This document shows, one piece after another, positions 27,301 to 36,590 of a DNA stretch of 64,000 nucleotides (its first letter is position 1; each line of letters begins with the position of its first letter). This stretch comes from Hanleya hanleyi (Eukaryota; Mollusca; Polyplacophora; Lepidopleurida; Hanleyidae). The notes under the pieces were generated by a model, which worked only from the letters and a program-made list of their open reading frames with translations, ran no database searches and was not told the DNA's origin. A program made the translations under genes and the position numbers. The stretch is taken from assembly GCA_036873755.1 (NCBI GenBank), contig JAVTVY010056966.1:221103-285102 (forward strand), given 5' to 3'.

Positions 27301-27582
27301 ACCACACATATAGGCCTACCTATCCCAACAAGTACAGCTCAAGGATCAAGGAACTGAAAGCAGTAAGAAGTCTGGATCATTGTACGTGCTTGCACAGCAT
27401 TATTAAAACAGCCTTTCTACATCACATATCCTATTTTAGTCGGTGCAGGACTTTATGACTATGGCATCTCAAATCGCACGCACGTGTATTTGTTTATCCG
27501 GAAGTATAAACCACGCATGAACCTTGAAAGGCCCAATATTGACCAATCAGCGATCGGCTAACCTTCTGTCTCTATCCGCAAG
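24326..27582. mobile_element. Non-autonomous Mutator-like TIR element with 11-bp TSD
   Basis: The terminal inverted repeat is 40 bp and exact, starting CTTGCGGATAGAGACAG and reaching GATCGCTGATTGG. The 11-bp sequence TGACGTCCAAA lies directly outside both ends (24315-24325 and 27583-27593). The related repeat copy at 59085-59100 carries the sequence once, as an empty site. TSDs of 9-11 bp are typical of MULEs. Across 3257 bp there is no transposase frame; the interior is AT-rich and contains the MITE at 25287-25800. The near-perfect TIR implies recent mobility by a trans-acting transposase. Confidence 0.75.
25287..25800. repeat. Near-palindromic 514-bp MITE
   Basis: Left AGCTAAATAATATATAGCCC is mirrored by GGGCTATATATTATTTAGCT at 25781-25800. 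Arms of about 210 bp are almost identical, including CACTATTGTGAAATAGT and CAGACGGCGATATAT-type blocks, around a central 70-bp loop with GTGACGTCACCAACATGGCG. The palindromic end makes the TSD ambiguous. It is noncoding and would form a very long hairpin if transcribed. Confidence 0.85.
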
Positions 27583-27593
27583 TGACGTCCAAA

Positions 27594-28309
27594 TGTCCTT
27601 TTTTTTCTCTCTCAGTAATCACCTCATTCAAAATTGCTCTGTGGCACACAAAGTATAAATAGTATAGATTCTTGAGAAGCTGGACCAGAAACCAGTCCGG
27701 TAACAAGAACAACAACAGCATATTTTGTTCAAACGACATCATCAATTCCACGAAATATTCAACCAAATGTAATTCCGTAACAAAATTCAAAATTTCGGTT
27801 ATGTCCTTCCTGGACAATTTTGCCCATGTTGTTGACCAGTCATTATCGCTCTTTCACATTTAATCGAATACACGTGCGTTCCCGGGGACATAACAACAGA
27901 ATTCATGTGCTTCGGTCTGTCCTCAGAATTTTTTAGACCGAATAAAATCGAAACTTGTAAAATAGGAAAAATCGCAACTTCTTAAAAGATGGACCAAAAT
28001 GTAATTCCGTAACGCAGGTTTGCTTAACCACATTTATCAAAAACATTTATCATTGACTTGAGAACGATACTAGTACCTGTATCGAAACGTCGTCCGGAAT
28101 AAACTAGAAGTTGTTATCCATAAGCAATTTGTTTATTTATCTACTTCCCAACCTCTAAATGCCACTTAAAGAAACCACATTTATCAATTTGAAACTTTAC
28201 TTGATGGAAATCAGATATAATGTAGTCCAGGCGCTCAGGATTCGAATAAAATCAGGAATTAAATGAGAAACGTTCGAGTTTTGCTGGAATATATATGTAA
28301 CCTACACGT
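27594..28309. other. No gene; end of dispersed repeat and GTAATTCCGTAAC words
   Basis: Continues the repeat interrupted at 24325 for roughly 50-60 bp. TGTAATTCCGTAAC occurs at 27769 and 28000. A 63-codon ORF at 27672 shows no domain. Confidence 0.5.
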
Positions 28310-29090
28310 CTTGGATGGATGGATGGATGTACTTGGGCACTCCATCGCACCGCGATGGGCACAGGTCGTGCGAACACACCGTGCAACCCGTTTCCCCCAA
28401 CCCGCCCTACACATGATCCCTCTTAACAGTGTCACATAGACACTGTTTAATCCCCACATTCCTATTAAACAATATACATTCTCTTAATTCCCATAACTAC
28501 AGACGTATCACATAATATTTCCATCTATCAAGCCCCCTCATTCTCTCTTAATTCCCGGATCGATTCTTTGTGGCAACTTAATTATCACAATGGACACTCA
28601 TAATTAAATCTCCCAATAGCCACTCATCCTCCCCATTCACTCAACATTTAATATTTCACCCTATTTCCCGAAATCATAAATCCAGTGCCATGGAAATTTC
28701 ACCCAGTATTTCTCATTTTCCTCAATGCAATATCCCACTTTTTTCCCCCTTATACAGAGTATACCGTACAAATGCGTTCCCCCACACCGCCCTACACATG
28801 CTCCCTCACACCAATAACGCATAGCCATCAGTAATTCCCCATTATATCTTTTTTACATCTTTTTCCATTTCATCTAGTCCTGATCAGGTCCCTAGTCTTA
28901 CCTCTATTTCTCTTAATCATCTCTATATATTCACCAATTATTTCACCCATTTCTCTTCATTTTCCCCGAAAAATACCCCAGTATTTCCCGTCACTTTGAC
29001 TATTTCCCGAAATCATAAATCCAGTGCCATATAAATATCACCCAGTATTTCTCATTTCCTCAATACAATATCCCACCATACAGATTTTGA

Positions 29091-29096
29091 CACATG
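29091..29096. other. Left target-site duplication CACATG
   Basis: CACATG immediately precedes AGTAGTAGGTAG. The same hexamer follows the inverted end at 40315-40320. A homologous 3' UTR repeat unit of the host retrotransposon carries CACATGCTCCCTCA uninterrupted at 28795-28808, matching the reconstructed pre-insertion junction. Confidence 0.8.
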
Positions 29097-29254
29097 AGTA
29101 GTAGGTAGCATGCATCCGTCACAGAAAGTGCCTCAATTGCGCATGCGCGAGAACCTTTTTTGACGTCATTTGGGGCGGAGCGAGGGGGTTATTTGGGCGG
29201 AGCGAGGGGGTTGGGGGCGTGGCCTATGAGTGCACTTGCACTGAAAGTGTGTTT

Positions 29255-30185
29255 CAAGATGGCGGCTTGTTTTTGTATGGTGGGGGTGGTCGGATTCAAG
29301 ATGGCGGCTTGTTTTTGTAGGTTAGGGGTGGTCGGATTCAAGATGGCGGCTTGTTTTTGTATGGGTGGGGTGGTCGGATTCAAGATGGAGGCCAATTGCA
29401 CTGGTTTGACCTCCTCAAGCCCTCAATTGCGCATGCGCAGAATTTATTTTGGGGGCGTGGCTATGTGTGTGCGCATGCGTGAGTCTATGCAAATGAGTTT
29501 TATGCAAATGAGGTCATTGGGTATATTCAAGATGGCGGCTTGTTTTAGTATGGGAGGGTGGTTTGGATTCAAGATGGCGGCTTGTTTTAGTATGGGAGGG
29601 TGGTTTGGATTCAAGATGGTGGCTTGTTTTAGTATGGGAAGGGTGGTCGGATTCAAGATGGCGGCTTGTTTTAGTATGGGAGGGTGGTTTGGATTCAAGA
29701 TGGCGGCTTGTTTGTGTGTGTTATGGGTTTTCCCCAGCCCTCATTTGCATATGTTCTTTTCAAGATCCCCGGTTTGGATTCAAGATGGCGGCTTGTTTTA
29801 GTATGGGAGGGTGGTTTGGATTCAAGATGGCGGCTTGTTTTAGTATGGGAAGGGTGGTCGGATTCAAGATGGCGGCTTGTTTTAGTATGGGCGGGGTGGT
29901 CGGATTTAAGATGGCGGCTTGTTTTAGTATGGTGTGGGTGGTCGGCTTCAAGATGGTGGTTTGTTTGTGTGTGTAATGGGTTTTTCCCCAGCCCTCATTT
30001 GCATATGTGTTTCAAGATCCCCAGCATGTCACTTTCCCGATCCCCAGCCCTCATTTGCATATGTGTTTCAAGATCCCCAGCCTGTCACTTTCCCGATGCC
30101 CAGCCCTCATTTGCATATGTGTTTCAAGATGGCGGCCTGTTTGTGTGTGTTAGGGGTGGTCGTGTTCAAGATGGCGGTCTGTTGT
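29255..30185 (+). repeat. Array of ~42-bp units centred on AAGATGGCGGC (YY1-like)
   Basis: About sixteen AAGATGG motifs, twelve of them exactly AAGATGGCGGC, embedded in units TTCAAGATGGCGGCTTGTTT followed by TAGTATGGGAGGGTGGT. Spacer blocks carry CCAGCCCTCATTTGCATATG (octamer ATTTGCAT). The array is mirrored in the right arm (39230-40160). Long ORFs with FKMAACFSMGG periodicity are translations of this array and not credible proteins. Confidence 0.85.
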
Positions 30186-30217
30186 CCGCTGAAAATATGC
30201 AAATGAGGTCAATGGGT

Positions 30218-30225
30218 TATAAAAG
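30218..30225 (+). promoter_or_regulatory. TATA box of an inward-facing TIR promoter
   Basis: TATAAAAG, preceded by an octamer ATGCAAAT at 30198 and followed by a pyrimidine/CAGC-rich leader. The first ATG, at 30347, opens only 23 codons before the satellite begins. The mirror-image copy in the right arm lies near 39184-39191 on the reverse strand, so both TIRs point transcription inward. The downstream gene may have been displaced by satellite growth. Confidence 0.55.
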
Positions 30226-30346
30226 GAGTTCATTTTTAGGGCCAGGGTGTATTCAATCTGACTTACCTGACCTGTCTCCCAGCCAGCCAGCCAGCCAGTC
30301 AGTCACGCAGCCAGCACAGCCATCCATTTACTTTTTTCCAGTAAGC

Positions 30347-30418
30347 ATGAGACGTGGAGAAGATTTTCCGGATTATTTTTATTTTGCAGGTAGTGGGTCG
30401 AGTGAGGTGTCAAATTGA
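30347..30418 (+). CDS. Possible 23-codon leader ORF or truncated exon in the TIR
   Basis: ATGAGACGTGGAGAAG opens a 23-residue frame, MRRGEDFPDYFYF..., which passes TTTATTTTGCAGGTAG and ends inside the adjacent satellite. An identical reverse-strand copy is at 38992-39063. The position behind a TATA box suggests the stump of a gene. Independent function is doubtful. Confidence 0.25.
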   Translation: MRRGEDFPDYFYFAGSGSSEVSN

Positions 30419-31106
30419 AGCTGACGTGAAATACTTCACATTGATACCTCACTCGACCCGATTGGACCACTAGGGGCGGCTCTAACCCAAAAAAAGGTGT
30501 TTTGAAGATTACGCATGCGCAGAATGCTGATAGTTCAACCCACACCAGTCTATCAGATGCGCCTTCACGTTACCTTCAATTTGATACCTCATTCGACCCG
30601 ATTGCACCATTAGGGACGCCTCTAACCTCAAACAGGCTATTTTTGAAGATTGATATTTTTCATATTATCTTCGCGCATGCGCAGAATTACCCTAATTCAA
30701 GCCCACACCCAGTCTATCAGATGCTCCTTCACGTCACCTTCAATTTGATACCTCACTCGACCCCATTGGACCACTAGGGACGCCTCTAACGCCAAAAAGG
30801 TTATTTTGCACATCGATATCAACATCTGGTGTACGAAGTTTGTTTTTTTTTTTATTTTGGCGGTAGTGGATCGAGTGAGGTATCCAATTGAAGCTGACGT
30901 CAAATGCTTCACAATGATACCGGACTCGACCCGATTGGTCCACTAGGGGCACCTCTAAAGGTATTTTGAAGATTGATGTTGATTGATGTTGATATTGATG
31001 TTTGGCGTTAGAGCCGCCCCTAGTGGTCCAATCGGGTCGAGTGAGGTATCAATGTGAAGCATTTCACGTCAGCTTCAATATGATACCTCACTCGACCCTC
31101 TACCTG
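30390..31106. repeat. Diverged NRF1-type satellite units within the left TIR
   Basis: Units with GATACCTCACTCGACCC, ATTGGACCACTAGGG, GCGCATGCGCAGAAT and CACCCAGTCTATCAGATG, alternating in orientation. They are related to the regular array at 36590-37545. The mirror copy is at 38325-38995. Confidence 0.8.
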
Positions 31107-31368
31107 AAAATAAAATTTAAAACCACTTTTCCATCCGAAGGACGGGTTTGTCACTTCAGATTTTCTTTGTTATTGTTTTGAAAAAAAAAATTTTTTTTGG
31201 GGAAAAAATTTTTTTTGGGGGAAAAAGATGCTGGGAGCTCGTGTTAGTTTGGTGTGCATATGAAAAGAAGTTTTTCTCTTTCGGAAAGATGGATTGGCCC
31301 TCAAAAGGGCCTTTGGATAGTGTCACACGAGAGGCACGGTATATTTGCTTCACAGCACCTCTCCGGCG

Positions 31369-31845
31369 TCAATGCATCGGCAATTCACTATGTCGTAGTT
31401 TCTTTTGTCTGGCAATCTCTTCTTCCAGTACCGTCATTGTCGTCTCCATTTCCAACTTCGCTTCCATCATGTCGATAATTTGTTCGTTGAGGTATGATAT
31501 CTCATCTTCCAGTACCGTGATTGTCGTCTCCATTTCCAACATCGCTCCCCGCATGTCGATAATTTGTTCGTTGAGGCGTGATATCTCAGCCGAAGTGGTT
31601 ATACTTTCAGTGTTTGCAGTGGAGGTGGTTATTGTTGCAGGTCTAGTAGTTAACCATCCGCTGTCTTGTTCTCCATCACGGGTGTCGGCCTCGTTATTTT
31701 CTTGTATGTCCTCCATTCTGTTGTTGTCTTGTTCTTCTCGGGTAATTATCTCTCTATGTTCTTCTGTACCCCTATTCCTTGCATCTCTAGGATGATGGGT
31801 GAGCAAGGCTCGTGGTAAACTCATGATGCGTAGAAAAAAACTCAT
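31369..31845 (-). CDS. Coiled-coil protein of the long-TIR element (158 aa)
   Basis: A 158-residue frame. Residues 1-27 are basic and the middle is acidic and Ser/Thr-rich. Residues 88-115 and 116-143 are two copies of a 28-residue segment (LNEQIIDM...LEMETT...VLE), exactly four heptads, giving a predicted coiled coil for oligomerisation. The reverse-strand TATAAATA at 31890-31883 lies 45 bp before the ATG, the same compact arrangement as the two zinc-finger genes. In the right arm the gene is cut to 42 codons (38193-38321) by a deletion, so only this copy is intact. No database family is recognised and the function is unknown. Confidence 0.6.
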   Translation of the reverse strand: MSFFLRIMSLPRALLTHHPRDARNRGTEEHREIITREEQDNNRMEDIQENNEADTRDGEQDSGWLTTRPATITTSTANTESITTSAEISRLNEQIIDMRGAMLEMETTITVLEDEISYLNEQIIDMMEAKLEMETTMTVLEEEIARQKKLRHSELPMH

Positions 31846-31882
31846 GATGTGCAGTTGTTAATAAATGTGTGAACATACACGT

Positions 31883-31890
31883 TATTTATA
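31883..31890 (-). promoter_or_regulatory. TATA box for the coiled-coil gene
   Basis: Reverse-strand TATAAATA followed by ACGTGTATG and a 37-nt leader to the ATG at 31845. The preceding (CA)n tract lies at 31898-31920. Confidence 0.6.
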
Positions 31891-32519
31891 GTCGGCTGTG
31901 TGTGTGTGTGTGTGTGTGTGTTTCAAAATGGTGGCTTGTTTGTGTAGGTTAAGGGTGGTCGGATTCAAGATGTCGGCTTGTTTGTGTATGTTAGGGGTGG
32001 TCGGTTTCAAGATGGTAGCCAATATTTCACTTTCCCGATCCCCAGCCTTCATTTGCATATTTGTTGGTAGCAGGTGCGTTGCCGGTGTGAGTGAGTGATC
32101 CCCAGCATTTCCCGATCCCCAGCAATTCACTTTCCCGATCCCCAGCCTTCATTTGCATATTTGTTGGTAGCAGGTGCGTTGCCGGTGTGAGTGAGTGCAA
32201 AAATCGGACGGTATGAGTATGGAGGCCAATTGCACTGGTTTGACCTCCTCATTTGCATAAAAAAAAAAAAAAAAGTTCCGGCAAAAAAAAAAAAAAAATG
32301 TATTCATGCGCGGTGATGCGGTTTGGCCGTGGTTTTGGCGGTGATTCGGTCTCGGGAAAAAGCTTCCGCGCTCCGCGGTGGAAACCTTTACACTGCGCGC
32401 GCCGGGGTCAAAGGTCAGTTCCGGTGACCTTTAGCGACGTACACCAAACAGAAGCGAGTATTTAAAATCCGTCACAGAGCTCTCGTCCAATCAGAAGCGA
32501 GTATTTTGACCCAGTGCAT

Positions 32520-32703
32520 TATGGGACATATCCAAGATGGCGGTTCCAAAATGACGGATCCAACATGGCGGCGCCAAAATGGCGGCGTATGAGAGCTTCT
32601 GGACATGGACCTGATCCGGTCACGTGCAGAACGGAAGCGGAAGTGACCTCACAGAGGTCATATGCAAATGTCACTTCCGACCTCAGCTAGCGTGCTATAA
32701 AAG
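32520..32703 (+). promoter_or_regulatory. Composite promoter of zinc-finger gene 1
   Basis: Within 185 bp there are three ATGGCGG motifs (32537, 32565 and 32579; YY1-like), an E-box CACGTG at 32621, ETS-like CGGAAGCGGAAGTG at 32632, an octamer ATGCAAAT at 32662 and TATAAAAG at 32696-32703. The ATG is 53 bp after the first T of the TATA box. Motif names come from known consensus sequences; occupancy is not shown. Confidence 0.65.
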
Positions 32704-32748
32704 GGAAGCGGCCTGACCGTTTCATCAGACACTCTGTCAACCACCAAG

Positions 32749-33663
32749 ATGTTCACTTGTACTACGTGCTCGAAATCATTCACTCGTCTGCACGACTTGC
32801 GCCGCCATGAGGCTACCAAGCACGAAGGAACCGCCCGGTATAACTGTACGATATGTACACTGTCGTTTCAGCGCCCGGATCATTTACAGCGCCACACACG
32901 TGCACGCCATGAAGTACCCAAGCGTCCATGCGAAGAATGTGGTCGGCTTTTCAAACTGACCAGTCAGTTGCTGCGACACCAACGCACACGACACCCTGTT
33001 CGGCAGCCACGTTTGCAGGTAGAAGAGCCCGTAGGCATCAATATCGAAACAGGGGGAACTCCCACCCATCGCACGAGGGACGATGATGATGTCGCCTTAA
33101 TTCAACAGTCAAATTCCGACGACAAGACCTTGGGCCAGATTTTGTACGACGTGGAGGGTAAAGTACACTTCGTGGGCGAACCCATAAATGTTCCCAGCGA
33201 TCTGTCACACGAAGACCATCCAGTGAGTGACATTTATCGGCGCCATTGGCCCATGATCCGGCACTGTTTCTACCGTCATCGCCCTATTCAAGATGTCTAC
33301 AATTTCCGACTGACTGACCTCACCCGACTACGCAACTACGTGGAAGCCATCTTCAATGACCAAGCTACGTCCTTCAAATTAAATCTGGCGTTTGGCTATG
33401 TGCTGCAGCATAAGGACACAGACCAAGCCCGATATTTTTACCCGAGCAGTAACATCCGGGTATTTGACCAACCGTTTACCATCATTAACCGGGCGTCGCT
33501 AGAGACGATGCTGGAGAAACTGGACACCGTGGATCCCTTGGAATGGGCCCAACAACAACGCCCCAACACCAAGTGGACAGTGGAGAGTGTGACCAATGTT
33601 ACGTTTTTCGTTACCAAGCTGACCGACCACCCCCATCGGCTGAATGCGTCACTCATGCACTGA
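32749..33663 (+). CDS. Element-encoded three-finger C2H2 protein 1 (304 aa)
   Basis: Three N-terminal C2H2 fingers of the form C-x2-C-x12-H-x4-H: Cys4/Cys7/His20/His25, Cys33/Cys36/His49/His54 and Cys61/Cys64/His77/His82. An acidic low-complexity linker follows, then a conserved C-terminal domain of about 150 residues (from INVPSDL through FYRHRPIQD, YNFRLTDL, FKLNLAFGYVL, RYFYPSSN and TNVTFFVTKL). The start is fixed by the TATA box 53 bp upstream and a CCACCAAG context. From memory, similar C-terminal domains lie next to family-B DNA polymerases in cnidarian and fish virus-like transposons; this is unverified. Likely role: sequence-specific binding to element or host DNA. No intron is evident and the stop falls at the same place as in the paralogue. 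Confidence 0.8.
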   Translation: MFTCTTCSKSFTRLHDLRRHEATKHEGTARYNCTICTLSFQRPDHLQRHTRARHEVPKRPCEECGRLFKLTSQLLRHQRTRHPVRQPRLQVEEPVGINIETGGTPTHRTRDDDDVALIQQSNSDDKTLGQILYDVEGKVHFVGEPINVPSDLSHEDHPVSDIYRRHWPMIRHCFYRHRPIQDVYNFRLTDLTRLRNYVEAIFNDQATSFKLNLAFGYVLQHKDTDQARYFYPSSNIRVFDQPFTIINRASLETMLEKLDTVDPLEWAQQQRPNTKWTVESVTNVTFFVTKLTDHPHRLNASLMH

Positions 33664-33820
33664 TGAATACCATAACATGCCGTACATACTCTATATGTCT
33701 ACATGTTGGTCGTTGACGTTACGGAGGTGACCGAAGAGACACGGAGATTACCGAAGATGTCACGGCTCGGCCCTCGACTTGGGGATAGTTGAACTGAGCG
33801 TGCTAAAAATAGATCACCAG

Positions 33821-33882
33821 CTAGCGTGCTATAAAAGGGAGGCGGCCTGGCCGTTTCATCAGACAATCTGTCAACCACCAAG
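33821..33882 (+). promoter_or_regulatory. Promoter/leader of zinc-finger gene 2
   Basis: This 62-bp block differs from the block before gene 1 (32687-32748) at only three positions. It contains TATAAAAG at 33830-33837, an initiator-like TTTCATCAGAC and CAACCACCAAG directly before the ATG. Conservation of the leader beyond the coding similarity supports both start codons. Confidence 0.75.
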
Positions 33883-34824
33883 ATGTTCACTTGCACAACT
33901 TGCCAGAAGATGTTTACTCGTCTAGATAAGTTACGACGCCACGAGGCCTCCACCCACAACGATGCCCGGTATCCTTGTATAATCTGCGCACGGTCATTCA
34001 ATCGGAAGGATAATTTACTGCGCCATGAGAGGGTACTCCACGCGGGTGCGACAGTACTATGTAATGATTGTGGTCGACTCTTCAAACGAGTAGGTCAGTT
34101 AGTCGGACCCAGTCGGTTTAGACGGCACCAACGTTTGAGGCATGCCCCGTCTCTACGGTTTGGGCGACAACTTTCCACTAAAGAGGAGCCGCGGAAGGTC
34201 AGACCCAGTGAAGATGAACCCGGAGAGACGAACGCCACTGGTGATGCGATGACGCAGAGCCTGCCTATACCCACGGTCGAGGAGGGCCTGGATATCCAGC
34301 CGGACCCCTCCGTTACGGTTTCGAGTCATACGCCTGACAACATCGAACATTTTCTGGACGAGCCCATAAATGTTCCTAGCGATCTCTTACAGGACGCCCA
34401 GCCAGTGAGTGACATTTATCGGCGTCACTGGTCCATGATACGGCACTGTTTCTACCGTCATCGCCCTATTCAAGATATCTACAATTTCCGACTGACCGAC
34501 CTCGCCCGTCTACGCAGCTACATGGAAGCCATCTTCAATGACCAAGCTACGTCCTTCAAATTGAATCTGGCGTTTGGTTATGTGCTGCGGCATAAGGAGA
34601 CAGACCAAGTCCGATACTTTTACCCGAGCAGTAACATCCGGGTATTTGACCAACCGTTTACCATCATTAACCGAGTGTCGCTAAAGACGATGCTGGAGAA
34701 ACTGGACACCGTGGATCCCTTGAAATGGGCCCAACAACAACGCCCCAACACCAAGTGGACAGTGGAGAGGGTGACCAATGTTACGTTCTTCGTGACCAAA
34801 CTACGGAATATTGCCATCGGGTGA
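33883..34824 (+). CDS. Element-encoded three-finger C2H2 protein 2 (313 aa)
   Basis: Paralogue of the upstream gene in the same orientation, about 220 bp downstream of its stop. Fingers 1 and 2 keep C-x2-C-x12-H-x4-H. Finger 3 has six extra residues (VGPSRF region), giving C-x2-C-x18-H-x4-H, probably altering or disabling it. The linker is strongly diverged. The C-terminal domain is nearly identical to gene 1 from INVPSDL to FFVTKL, including FYRHRPIQD and NLAFGYVLRHKETDQVRYF. Only the last few residues differ (RNIAIG end). Unequal divergence along the gene points to selection or gene conversion on the C-terminal domain. A polyadenylation signal AATAAA lies at 35106. Confidence 0.8.
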   Translation: MFTCTTCQKMFTRLDKLRRHEASTHNDARYPCIICARSFNRKDNLLRHERVLHAGATVLCNDCGRLFKRVGQLVGPSRFRRHQRLRHAPSLRFGRQLSTKEEPRKVRPSEDEPGETNATGDAMTQSLPIPTVEEGLDIQPDPSVTVSSHTPDNIEHFLDEPINVPSDLLQDAQPVSDIYRRHWSMIRHCFYRHRPIQDIYNFRLTDLARLRSYMEAIFNDQATSFKLNLAFGYVLRHKETDQVRYFYPSSNIRVFDQPFTIINRVSLKTMLEKLDTVDPLKWAQQQRPNTKWTVERVTNVTFFVTKLRNIAIG

Positions 34825-35105
34825 ATGTATTCACCCATGCACTGATAGATACTCAGAATGCACAAACATGTATCTGAGGATATGTTGCCTCAACGGTATC
34901 CTGGCCTGCCCGACGATGATTAGAATAAACGGTTCAGATGGCACTTTCTGAAATGGAGACTTCTGATTGGACAAGAATACATCTAACGGACAGGAACGAA
35001 TATGAAACATGCAAATGGTGGCCTCTGATTGGATAAGAATGTTCTTGAATTGTAAATATACCCAACGCGGCTCCCCCAGCGTGGGTATGATGTAACATTG
35101 GGGAG

Positions 35106-35111
35106 AATAAA
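35106..35111 (+). terminator. Polyadenylation signal for zinc-finger gene 2
   Basis: AATAAA about 280 bp after the stop, followed by a T/G-rich downstream tract of TTGTTG repeats (35128-35187). Gene 1 has no AATAAA before the gene 2 promoter, so its transcript may read through to this signal. Confidence 0.5.
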
Positions 35112-35329
35112 TTATATGAAAAAAACTTCTTGTTGTTGTTGTTCTCTCATGTGTCATCCTTGTTGTTGTTGCTGTTGTTGTTCTCTCTCCGGTCTATATC
35201 ATGGCGTTATGTTAGAGTGTTAAGGTGTAACGACGAGCGTTGACGGGCATCACTGCATTTCGAAGAATTAGTGACAATTCCATGGAATATCAGAGCTTCT
35301 GATCTATTTCACCAGGGCGTTGAAGCATT

Positions 35330-36150
35330 AAGAATGGTGTTGGTGGGCGTTGCTACAAGATGACACCTCACACGGTCCATTTGGACCACGGATGGTCCAT
35401 CTCTACACCAAATACCTCCTTTCACTGCCCCAAAATGCTCACTTTCGCTACTACTCCTACTGATGACGTCACCAATGACGTCACAGATGACGCGAACATA
35501 CCTCAAATCGGAATGTACACCCCGAGAGCTACACAATGAGACCTCACACGACGCATTCGGACTAAGGATGGTGCATCTCTACACCAAACTCACCCTCACG
35601 CACCCACAAAATGTCCACTTTCGCTACTACTCGTACCGATGACGTCATCAATGACGTCACAGATGACGCGGACATCCCTCAAATCGGAATGTACACCCCG
35701 AGAACTACAAGATGACACATTCCAGGACGCATTCGAACCGTGAATAGCCCATCTCGATCCCAAATACCTTCATGTACTGCCCGAAAATGACCACTTTACT
35801 TACTACAACCAACTGCGCCTGCGCAGATTGACGCGACTTGCATTCAAAAACACGCCATTCTGACTCTACCCCACACAAGCTTCACTTTGACACCCTCCAC
35901 GACCCATTCGGACCCATAGCGGTCCATCCAAATAACATCCTTCACTGCTAAAAAATGCCCACTTTCGCTACAACTTGTACTAATGACGTCACCAATGACG
36001 TCACAGATGCTATAAATATCCCTGAAATCAGGGTCTATACTCCGAGAGCTACAACATGATACCCCACACGACGCATTCGCAACGCGGATGGTCCATCTCT
36101 ACACCAAAAACCTTCCTGCACTGCCCCAAAAGGCTCACTTTCGCTAACAC
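35330..36150. repeat. ~175-bp satellite with paired CRE (TGACGTCA) sites
   Basis: Four to five units share CCACACGACGCATTCG, GGATGGTCCATCTC and CACTTTCGCTACTAC. Three carry two TGACGTCA palindromes with starts 12 bp apart: 35464/35476, 35640/35652 and 35984/35996, each followed by CAGATG. In the unit between them (near 35815) the pair is replaced by CTGCGCCTGCGCAG, an NRF1-like site. The repeats are noncoding. Confidence 0.85.
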
Positions 36151-36159
36151 TTCCTATCA

Positions 36160-36590
36160 TGTTCTAAATGACGAGACGAGTAAAACGAGACCCCACAACC
36201 CTACCGCAAATGTATAGAAGTACGTTTCCCAGGGGGACAAACATTGATCCTATACCCTCAGTATGGGACTATATGGGGTTCGGTGATAAGTGTATAGAAG
36301 TACGTTTCCCAGGATGGTCCTATACCTCCCATACCCCATATAGGCATTTTCCCGTAATTTAGGGTAAAGTTCGTATTCCGTATTTTTTCAGGAAAATTTT
36401 TACATACACCCACCCTGGAACTAGGGAAAGATAACTCTGTTGATAGACAAGCCCCGTTAAGCCCGGCGACCTATATACCCCTCATACCCCATATAGGCAT
36501 TTTCCCAGGTTTTTCGATAAAGTCCGTGTTCCGTATTTTTTTCAGGAAAAATTTTACATGCACCCACCCAGCCATCAAATACCCCTTCAC
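36160..36590. repeat. Short direct repeats between the two satellites
   Basis: TATAGAAGTACGTTTCCCAG occurs near 36211 and 36292. ATACCCCATATAGGCATTTT occurs near 36332 and 36486. TTCAGGAAAA followed by ATTTTTACAT(A/G)CACCC occurs near 36387 and 36541. The arrangement indicates a partial tandem duplication; there is no convincing gene. Confidence 0.6.

Larger units (their letters stand above)
29097..32370 (+). repeat. Left terminal inverted repeat (~3.27 kb)
   Basis: Matches the right arm in inverse orientation from AGTAGTAGGTAG to AGCTTCCGCG, with very few substitutions (for example GATGGTGGC near 29613, where the right arm has GATGACGGC). Compared with the right arm it has an extra ~617 bp (31107-31723) and two rather than three copies of a ~100-bp GTTGGTAGCAGGTGCGTTGC unit (32040-32195). 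Confidence 0.9.

Noticed and set aside
29160..30418. Overlapping long ORFs of 137-244 codons (FKMAACFSMGG and DSRWRLVLVWEGG periodicity)
   Set aside because: They are translations of the 42-bp AAGATGGCGGC array, open in several frames and on both strands, with mirror copies in the other arm.
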